From assembly GCA_014904845.1 (NCBI GenBank), contig MU119315.1, forward strand, positions 1-64,000: a stretch of DNA of 64,000 nt. The letters run 5' to 3'. Below, in pieces: positions 57,480 through 64,000 of the stretch. The DNA is from Acephala macrosclerotiorum. Lineage: Eukaryota > Ascomycota > Leotiomycetes > Helotiales > Mollisiaceae. How positions within the stretch are numbered: position 1 is the first letter of the stretch; each line of letters begins with the position of its first letter. The notes beneath the pieces were generated by a model, which saw only the letters and a list, made by a program, of their open reading frames with translations, was not told the origin of the DNA and did no database searches. Both the position numbers and the translations under genes were made by a program.

Positions 57480-59051
57480 TCATCCTAAAAACTGTCTCAA
57501 GTTCCCCCCAATATGTTCCAAGTCCAGCAAGAAACTGTCATGGCCAAATAGACTCAAGTCTTCCCCGAGTTCCACATGTGTCACGCTTTTGTTTCCTGCT
57601 TTCCTCAATGTCTCAGCAATTTCTCGCTGCTGCCATGCGGGGAAGAGGATATCGCTCTCTACGCCCATGATCAAAGCTGGATGGTCTCTCAGAGCTTTTA
57701 ACCCTAACACTAGGTCTTGTGGTGGTCCGGAGGAGCGCTCAACTGGCTCATTCAGATCAGTTGGAGCTTCGGACTCCGGCTGCTCTTCGTAGGGAGAATC
57801 GGGAAGTGTAAGGCTGCACATTGCGGCTTCTCTGTCCACGGCTTGACCAGCCTCAAGTCGTTGAGCATGTGCAGCTCGTCTGGCAGAGCCCGCAGCCTGG
57901 TTCTTTGCCCCAAGATCGAAGAGGTCCATCGCTTTACTCACATACAACAAGCTATTCGCATCGTACTCCAAGCAGAACTTCTCTCCTGCATGATCCAAGT
58001 ACGTTTCAATCAGAAAGTCCGGACACAATGCAGGCTGCTTGCTAGGATCTGCCCTCCTCCTTCCAAATCTCTGCTCCCATTCTGGCCCCGACCTGTATGT
58101 GACCGTCGCAATCTCTCTCGCGAGCTTCATGCCTGCGTGAGGGGGTATGCTATCGTAATAAAACCCCCGATTCCATTTCGGATCCATCATTAACACTTGT
58201 CGCTGTGTATGTCGCATCGCGATACTATATGGATGACTTCGCGCACAACCAGAAATACTGGCGATCCTTCCAACTCGTTCTGGGAATAAGGCTCCTGCTG
58301 CTAACGACTGCATGCCTCCCATACTTGCTCCAACACTCGCGTAGAGCTTTTTGATCCCTAATCCATCTAGTAAGCGGAATTGTGCTCGTACCATGTCTTC
58401 CATTGTGAGGATCGGGAAACGAGTTGCGTATCTTTGTCCGTCGGCGGGGTCAATACTACTTGGCCCTGTTGAGCCATAGCATCCTCCTACAACATTCGTG
58501 CAGATAATATGGTATTTATTCGTATCCAAACATCCTCCCGGCCCAATGAACTTCTCCCACCATCCTGGCTTGGGATTGCTCTCTGTCGAATGAGCATGCG
58601 ACGAGGCGGAAAGTCCTGTATGCAGAAGTATAACATTGGACTTGTCTGCGTTTAATTCGCCCCAAGTCTCGTATGCTATATCGAATTCTGGTAGTACTCC
58701 TCCCCAATCGAGTAGCAGAGGCTCTTTGCAGTGATATTTGAGCGTTACGCCGCTTGTGTAGGAAGGTTCAGGACCGCTGGACAAAGAACGAGCTTCGAGC
58801 GTGGCAGACTTTGATTCTAGGGCGTCGAGACAAGGGAATGCCATTGCGGGATTCGATGCTTCTGCTGCACCACTCCGCCGCGGAGCTTGCTTATGAAATG
58901 ATCGGACTTCATCTTGTTTTAAACCTTTCTGCGATACTGGAAGAGTGGCGGGCTTCGAATATTTTGAGAACTGCCGTATTGGTCCCGTTGAAGCGATTCT
59001 GCATCTAGCAACAGTTCTCGCAGCTGCAACGAGATTTCGAGTAGAATTCAT
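57480..59051 (-). CDS. cysA: MetX-family O-acetyltransferase, CysA-type, mitochondrial
   Basis: A single exon of 523 aa from [20 protein letters not shown], an Arg-rich amphipathic N-terminus like a mitochondrial presequence. The alpha/beta-hydrolase core starts near residue 100 ([40 protein letters not shown]). It has the nucleophile elbow VGASMGGMQ (Ser), [10 protein letters not shown] (Asp) and FGHDSFLLD (His), and the Arg-bearing [13 protein letters not shown] stretch. Length and the mitochondrial N-terminus fit Aspergillus CysA, the fungal serine O-acetyltransferase descended from homoserine O-acetyltransferase, better than shorter Met2 enzymes. Serine versus homoserine use cannot be proved from sequence. 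It feeds O-acetylserine (or O-acetylhomoserine) into cysteine/methionine synthesis. An insertion of about 60 residues ([12 protein letters not shown] to ERSSGPP) precedes the Asp motif. Confidence 0.88.
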   Translation of the reverse strand: MNSTRNLVAAARTVARCRIASTGPIRQFSKYSKPATLPVSQKGLKQDEVRSFHKQAPRRSGAAEASNPAMAFPCLDALESKSATLEARSLSSGPEPSYTSGVTLKYHCKEPLLLDWGGVLPEFDIAYETWGELNADKSNVILLHTGLSASSHAHSTESNPKPGWWEKFIGPGGCLDTNKYHIICTNVVGGCYGSTGPSSIDPADGQRYATRFPILTMEDMVRAQFRLLDGLGIKKLYASVGASMGGMQSLAAGALFPERVGRIASISGCARSHPYSIAMRHTQRQVLMMDPKWNRGFYYDSIPPHAGMKLAREIATVTYRSGPEWEQRFGRRRADPSKQPALCPDFLIETYLDHAGEKFCLEYDANSLLYVSKAMDLFDLGAKNQAAGSARRAAHAQRLEAGQAVDREAAMCSLTLPDSPYEEQPESEAPTDLNEPVERSSGPPQDLVLGLKALRDHPALIMGVESDILFPAWQQREIAETLRKAGNKSVTHVELGEDLSLFGHDSFLLDLEHIGGNLRQFLG

Positions 59052-59437
59052 GGCGAGTGAAACATATGAAAAGAACTAGAGATCAAAGGACAACCTTCCT
59101 CGATCTCGAGGGACAAAATGTTTGTAGCCGTCTTTGTCAGCGGCCTCGGCGTTGATTGCAATTGCGTGCTTGGACATTGCAAGGATCTGACTAGCGTCAG
59201 CCTTGCGCTAGACTCCAGCCTCGTCCTACAGCGTGTTGACCTGCGTCATATGGAGGCGAGCCAGTTCGTGATTCAAGGCATCAACTGGAGGTACCATCAC
59301 CCCACGTACATTCCTCCTCAACTACAATACAAACCAATTCGCCTTCCATTACCCTACAATCACCACTCTTAATCAAACTTACCGTAGCAAAGAAATCAAT
59401 CGGCCGAACAGAAAGTCACCAGAATAGCAAAGAGAAA
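59052..59437. promoter_or_regulatory. Divergent promoter region
   Basis: 386 bp between the starts of the O-acetyltransferase gene (minus) and the F-box-like gene (plus). A C-rich, AT-moderate leader with CAAxCxA repeats (about 59320-59430) precedes the plus start. No specific sulfur-regulator motif is clear. Confidence 0.4.
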
Positions 59438-60580
59438 ATGGACTCACCAATCCGTCTCGGTCGCTACCTCTACACAACCCTCAACGGCGCCATCTTTGGC
59501 GGTACAACACCACCCTCCGAGATCCCCAATTTCGAAGATGAACAACTAGGCACCCCCCGAGTCTACGCACCCGGTCAATTCGAGCCATTCTTCGCCGATG
59601 TCATCGAAGTAAAGAACGACCTATTCAAAGGACTAAAACTCCCCATGGAAATCGTCGACGCCATTGTTGATTTTGCAGAATACTGGCCTCACACAACTAC
59701 CATCCGACGAAGTGGAGAATTGTCTATCAGTGCTGGTAGAGGACTTGAGGAAGAAAAGTTGCTTGTACGTTCTTGTTTCACTAATTTGGGAAAGCTTGCT
59801 AATTGTTCATAGCTGAGATCTTACCCCCTTGGCTATCTTCCCAATCCTCTCGATACGACAAAATGCCGGATGCTCGACGAAGCTTCCTTCCCAACAGTCA
59901 AATCCCAACCATGGAAGACGATCGAGGAGGTCCAAGGAGAAGCAACAGACGAAGTAAGGAACAAATGGCTCCTCGCCTCACATATGAAAAGTGATCACCC
60001 CTGCCGAAAAATAGTCTTCACAATCAAATCCCACGACCAAGGCTGGGGCGGAGGGCCGCAGAACAGAGGTACATACAAGGGTAGCTACACCTGGTTCGAC
60101 GTCGGAAAAGAAGAATTAGTTGCCTTTAGAGAAGGTCAAGAACCTGCTACTTTGCCAACCGAGGAAGTTCATACTCTCGAGATAAATGAGGACGAGTGTG
60201 ATAGTCCGGCTATAACTTGTGCTTTCCACACTGTTTTGCCAAGAACGGAATCGATCCAAACTAGTTCGGACGATGTGGATATCGAGTATTATTTTCACCA
60301 TCCTTTGGAACCGGATACCAGCTGTCTGCAAAGAAATGTTACGGCGAACAGGAATATGCAGACGCATAAGATCGTTTGGTCTTGTGATGATAATGTCGAT
60401 CCTGATTCTGTGGATAGGAAAGCACTTGATGATCAAGGAAGAGGAAGAGCTACTGCGACGGGGGACTTTGTGAGGGGTATGAGGATTGGGGATGTGGTTA
60501 CTGTTTGGGGGAAGGCGAGGTTTGCGGCTTGGGTTAACGTTATTGAGGAGGTGAGGATCGATATTTATTGGGCCGTTTGA
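59438..60580 (+). CDS. Hypothetical protein with F-box-like segment
   Basis: join(59438..59764,59813..60580), 364 aa, with one 48-nt intron (GTACGT..CATAG). Start MDSPIRLGRYLYTTLNGAIF. Around residues 65-85 the sequence GLKLPMEIVDAIVDFAEYWP resembles the start of an F-box (LP.E....I...A). The rest looks like a beta-rich domain: KIVFTIKSHDQGWGG, then GSYTWFDVGKEE, and FVRGMRIGDVVTVWGKARFA followed by WVNVIEEVRIDIYWAV at the end. I recall this layout in several uncharacterised fungal proteins but know no function. If the F-box is real it would connect to SCF ubiquitin ligases. Confidence 0.8.
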
Positions 60581-61111
60581 GGATGCAATGAGGTGGCGAG
60601 GGCATAAATTGCATTGGGAAAGGATTCGGGTTCGTTAGGTTCTTGGTTTAGATGACTGAGCTATTTATGGCGCATTTTGGTTTGGAAATGGAATTTGAAA
60701 AAAATATCGTTCTCGTATCGAACGCGTTGTTGCTTCTACAAGTGGGTTTCTTCTCATCGCATTTTATTCTCAAGCCTCAAGCTGGGGCTATTAAATGTTC
60801 GATTTTTTGGAACCAAAAAGTGCTTAAGGTATCAAATGAAGAACTTTCTTAACTCGCATCTCTGAATTACAAAATGAATTTTCTTTCGAAGAACATATCC
60901 AGTTATTCCCATTGAGATTCAGGCCTTTAGTATACGTCTCTATTGTCAAGTCACTAATCTCTCGTTACCATTCACAGCAATATTTTCTCCTTGCGTCTAT
61001 ATTACCCTCAAGTACATTCTCTCCGCCTCTTCATCAATCGAGATCTCATACAGAAAACCTATTCGCCTAGAAGGTCAAGTTCGAATTCCAACCTAAACCA
61101 CAGCCACAACC
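60581..61111. other. Intergenic region
   Basis: About 530 bp with no gene. A CT/CA-rich leader (61000-61110) precedes the first C2H2 microprotein. Confidence 0.4.
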
Positions 61112-61381
61112 ATGACACCACCGCGGCCTCACCGGCCCCTGATCGAACAAACGTTCACTTGCATCATCTGCCATTATCCCTTTTATACTGTCCCAAGCCT
61201 AACCAAACATTTCAACACCCTCCACGCAAAAACACCAAGCCCCTTCAACCCAAACCATAATCTAAAATATGCTCTTCTTGCAACAAGCCAAAGCGATGAG
61301 GAGAACAAATGGGGTTTTAGGGAGTGTTTGGAGAATGAGGTTTGTTGGGAGAGGCAGAGGGTGGGGAAGGAGGTGTTTTAG
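61112..61381 (+). CDS. Single C2H2 zinc-finger microprotein 1
   Basis: 89 aa from MTPPRPHRPLIEQTFTC. One C2H2 finger: CIIC-12-H-4-H within FTCIICHYPFYTVPSLTKHF..LH (about residues 15-40), with the usual aromatic and Leu core positions. The remainder is charged (SQSDEENKWGFRECLENEVC) and ends VGKEVF. A paralog sits 420 bp downstream. One finger alone is usually too little for specific DNA binding, so a protein-interaction or RNA role is possible. The function is unknown. Confidence 0.62.
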   Translation: MTPPRPHRPLIEQTFTCIICHYPFYTVPSLTKHFNTLHAKTPSPFNPNHNLKYALLATSQSDEENKWGFRECLENEVCWERQRVGKEVF

Positions 61382-61803
61382 CCGTTATTTTTCTGAGTTC
61401 AGGTGGAGGGGATTGGAAGGGGGACAGGGATGGGGGAGGAGGGTGGAGGTATATGATGGGATACGTATTTCGAGGCAGTGGATGAAATCTTTTGCTGATG
61501 GAAAGAGAAATTGTATAGAAACTTAAAATTGCACATCTCATCTCTAGACTCTCGTACCATAGCACTTGGATCCATAATTCTCATCGAGATCCGCAATCAT
61601 TCATGCACCTGCCCATCCGTCTGTCTTGTCAAGTCATAAATTCCCAACATGTTAACCATTCACACATTGAATCATCACACATCCCTATCGCTAACATTCA
61701 TATTCTCACCACTTCTCCTCCTTATATCATCCTAAACCTAACACTCTGCTATTCAAATCATTCTCCAAACAATAAGATTCTGAACGAAGAACAAGAACTA
61801 ACC

Positions 61804-62052
61804 ATGACGCCCGAAATCAGGACAATAGAACAAACATACATCTGTCTCGTCTGTCATCAACTCTTCTATGAAAAGCAAGACTTGGTGAAACACTTTAGTT
61901 CGAGTCATGAAGATGGGTTTCTCTTCCTGAGGAGAGCTGATGATGACAATCTTGAACATCAGGAGCACTTAGAGAATGATTGCGAAGAGCAAGAGCAGTG
62001 TACTGAGCATGAGCATAAGGTTGTGGATGTGTTTTGGCCGCGCTTTTGCTAA
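61804..62052 (+). CDS. Single C2H2 zinc-finger microprotein 2
   Basis: 82 aa from MTPEIRTIEQTYICLVC. An in-frame upstream ATG at 61603 would add a 67-residue His/Asn-rich leader that looks like untranslated sequence. The finger is CLVC-12-H-4-H (YICLVCHQLFYEKQDLVKHF..SH), and the rest is acidic (LENDCEEQEQCTEHEHK), ending VVDVFWPRFC. It shares start context (MTP..IEQT-F/Y), finger position, an LEN motif and size with the upstream gene, so the two are tandem duplicates. No nuclear signal is seen. Confidence 0.62.
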   Translation: MTPEIRTIEQTYICLVCHQLFYEKQDLVKHFSSSHEDGFLFLRRADDDNLEHQEHLENDCEEQEQCTEHEHKVVDVFWPRFC

Positions 62053-62937
62053 GCCATGGCTTAGCGACGCTGGGAAAGACAGGTGTAATGTCGGGTGAAG
62101 GGAAGAGATGAGGGATTGGACGTGTAGAGGAAGCGTGGAGTTACGAAGATGTGCAATGAGCGATGTACAGCAAATCTACCAACACCTCCGGCGTATACAA
62201 TGCTGCCCAATGTCTGTCATGATGTGGCAATTCTGTTGCACATCGCGAGGCAGAGACAGCGGCAGCGGGACCACTGCCCACTAGGTGGCAAGTCTCGGCG
62301 GATGTCCTGCTGGCGTGAACGGCGGGGCGGGGCGGGGCGGCACTGTCACCCTGCGATGTGCAACAGAAGTGTATTCTTTAATGTCTGTTGTAAACCCAAA
62401 AGTGGGGATATGCAACAATATACATGGGAGACATCGAACATTTCAGCAACTGAATCATGGAAATAAGGACAGACTTCTTCAAAGCGTGAATCCCCTCCTC
62501 GGAACTGCCTTGATGTACCACTTGATGAGGCTGAGCAGCCCATTCGACCTCGCAGCCTTAACAGGATAATTGAATAGGCTATGTCAGGCCGAGTTACTGG
62601 AGGCAGTACCTGAAGCGTCCAAGTACTAGCCAACGGTCTCTCGTGCTCGAAGAAAGTGGACTGAGAAAGTGTAGGCAAGGCTAGGACATTTAAAGCGCTG
62701 TTGATAAGCAGCCTTATATCATCGTGAGAATAAAGGAATATGATGCCATCCTTGTCCATTTCAAATGCCTGCCTACAACCACTACCCATGATATAATCCA
62801 CAAGTCCGCAAATGATCCCCCAATCATCTCATATGAAACGCCAATTGACCCAGGCCAAAAAGGAGAAACGAACTCCCAACTATAACCCCGCTCCAGATCT
62901 TGACCTCGCCAGCATAACTACAAAAAGCTCCCAGAAA
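62053..62937. other. Intergenic region with a doubtful ORF
   Basis: The minus frame 62346-62789 (147 aa from MGSGCRQAFEMDKDGIIFLY) has no domain I recognise. It contains possible splice signals (CAG GTACTG) and may be chance. The GC-rich tract at 62320-62341 is listed separately. Confidence 0.3.
62320..62341 (+). other. GGGGC repeat, G-quadruplex candidate
   Basis: ggcggggcggggcggggcgg has three GGGG runs flanked by GG runs with single-C loops, so it could fold as a two-tier G-quadruplex on the plus strand. It lies about 600 bp beyond the stop of the minus-strand RabGAP-like gene. Confidence 0.55.
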
Positions 62938-64000
62938 TCACTGCTCAAACTCCACTACCTTCTGTGTCGCTGTGCTGATACTCCTCGCTCTTCCCGGCCC
63001 CGCTGAAGTAGGTGTTGTGGGACTCAAATTACTTTGCTTAACCTCACTAACGCCTTCTTGACCTCTAATACTCATAGCCTCAGCATCTGCACCTTCAAGC
63101 AAATCTCTGTCTTCAGAACGGACACTTCTGCGTTCAGCATCTCCACCAAAAGCGCCAGAAGTACGAGTGCCATCTTCGCCCTCTTCCTCATCTTCTTCGT
63201 CGTCGCCTGGTCTGTGAACGGCGTTCTTCTCGAGCTCCTTCTGGGCTTCGTCCATGCGGCGACGGACTTCGGCTGCGACGCGCATTCCATCTGTGACGAT
63301 GTTGTCGAGTACACCTCGGAGACCTTTGCCTGGTGGGACAACGCCGGCGGCACTGCTTCCGACGATTGAGGCGGCTTGAGATGAGGCGGTGCTCGTCCGA
63401 TTGAAGCCGATGTTGGAGAACGTCGTGAGACTCGATGAAGAGGATGCTGGACCAGGAGGAGCCAGTTTGTCGGAGATGCGGAATGAAGCGGGGAATGATG
63501 ATTCGAAGAATTGCTCTAGAAGCTCATCTGCGAGGACGACCATGCGGAACGTAGGTAAGGTGATATGAAGAGGTTTTGACGGGTCGAGAGCAGCATTAGC
63601 AGCCTCGGCTTGAGCTTTTGAGACGCTTCGTTGGTTGCCATTTTCTGGCTTGCCTGACGCTGGGGGGTGGCTTGGGAGGCCAGTAGATTTCTTGCCTCGT
63701 TTGGGAGAAGCTTCGGGCCCGAGATCCAGGAGGTCTTCTTCCTCGTCACTGTCTTCGCCAACGTCGAAGGCACTGGGGTCTGGTGTATCATTGTGTCCAG
63801 AATCTTCAGGCGCCTCTTGATTCTGTGGATGGTCTGGGTCGGCGTACTCGAAGCAACGTCTAATAAATGCGCTGACACTGCTCAGAAATCGCTCATTCGT
63901 GGTTCCTTGCGGACCATTGGCCTGACCGCCGTTTCCAGCTTCATACTCGCTCAGACCAGTCATGGAACTTGATGGCGTCAACGACCCCTCAAGACCTCGT
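62938..64000 (-). CDS. C-terminal part of probable TBC RabGAP (Gyp2-like), partial
   Basis: The open frame continues through the window edge, so the start and N-terminus are missing; at least 353 codons are seen. Segments ERFLSSVSAFIRRCFEYADP and then HITLPTFRMVVLADELLEQFF match, from memory, the stretch after the EF-hand-like region at the C-terminus of fungal GYP2/MDR1-type TBC proteins (Rab GTPase-activating proteins). The catalytic TBC domain itself would lie outside the window, so this call is tentative. Between them is an acidic disordered stretch (GEDSDEEEDLLDLG). The tail is low-complexity: RGVLDNIVTDGMRVAAEVRR, then an acidic run (DDEEDEEEGED), then Ser/Thr-rich sequence ending TQKVVEFEQ. 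Confidence 0.6.
   Translation of the reverse strand, partial: RGLEGSLTPSSSMTGLSEYEAGNGGQANGPQGTTNERFLSSVSAFIRRCFEYADPDHPQNQEAPEDSGHNDTPDPSAFDVGEDSDEEEDLLDLGPEASPKRGKKSTGLPSHPPASGKPENGNQRSVSKAQAEAANAALDPSKPLHITLPTFRMVVLADELLEQFFESSFPASFRISDKLAPPGPASSSSSLTTFSNIGFNRTSTASSQAASIVGSSAAGVVPPGKGLRGVLDNIVTDGMRVAAEVRRRMDEAQKELEKNAVHRPGDDEEDEEEGEDGTRTSGAFGGDAERRSVRSEDRDLLEGADAEAMSIRGQEGVSEVKQSNLSPTTPTSAGPGRARSISTATQKVVEFEQ

Overview
The window looks like the nuclear genome of a filamentous ascomycete (Pezizomycotina, most likely a Leotiomycete such as Helotiales; the class is an inference). Genes carry short introns, mostly 45-60 nt, with GT..AG ends and CTAAC-type branch sites. The protein families are typical of such fungi: HET, 2EXR, the STAND N-terminal domain, Zn2Cys6 factors, GH95 and a CysA-type O-acetyltransferase. 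The first ~3.65 kb is an extreme AT isochore of the kind left by repeat-induced point mutation (RIP), in which most surviving cytosines sit in CpG.

Layout. 1-3650 is the AT block with no credible gene. 3651-14700 is gene-poor. It holds one conserved Arg-rich DUF8035-type gene, two diverged copies of a ~280-310 bp repeat rich in TGACTCA/TGAATCA, a 69-bp-arm palindrome, and a cupin (quercetinase-like) pseudogene with four in-frame stops. 14700-19810 is an incompatibility/immunity-like pair: a HET-domain gene and a gene with a STAND-type N domain plus a tubby-like C-terminus, separated by a MITE-like element with long inverted arms. 20430-24830 holds an RNPS1-like SR splicing factor, an unrecognised 397-aa protein and a short-chain dehydrogenase. 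25280-33930 is an accessory block of 2EXR-domain genes (two intact, one frameshifted at its C-terminus, one relic) interleaved with a Zn2Cys6 transcription factor pseudogene with eight in-frame stops.

35109-43000 has a large ULS1/Rrp-type SNF2-RING translocase and a secreted GH95 alpha-L-fucosidase. 45747-48174 encodes a single-pass membrane protein with a long disordered tail. 48200-53300 is non-coding with nested degenerate repeats. 53359-64000 is gene-dense: a two-TM protein, an SLC35F-type transporter, a mitochondrial MetX-family O-acetyltransferase, an F-box-like protein, two tandem single-finger C2H2 microproteins, and the C-terminal part of a probable TBC RabGAP running off the window.

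How it fits together. Housekeeping genes (RNPS1, ULS1, CysA, SLC35F, RabGAP) flank an accessory segment of roughly 12.6-34 kb that shows mutational decay. Both multi-stop pseudogenes keep one reading frame apart from one intron, with no indel needed. Most of their stops can be explained as single C-to-T changes in CpA (CAA/CAG to TAA/TAG), as RIP would produce. The coordinates and splice sites given were traced by hand; no database search or alignment program was used.
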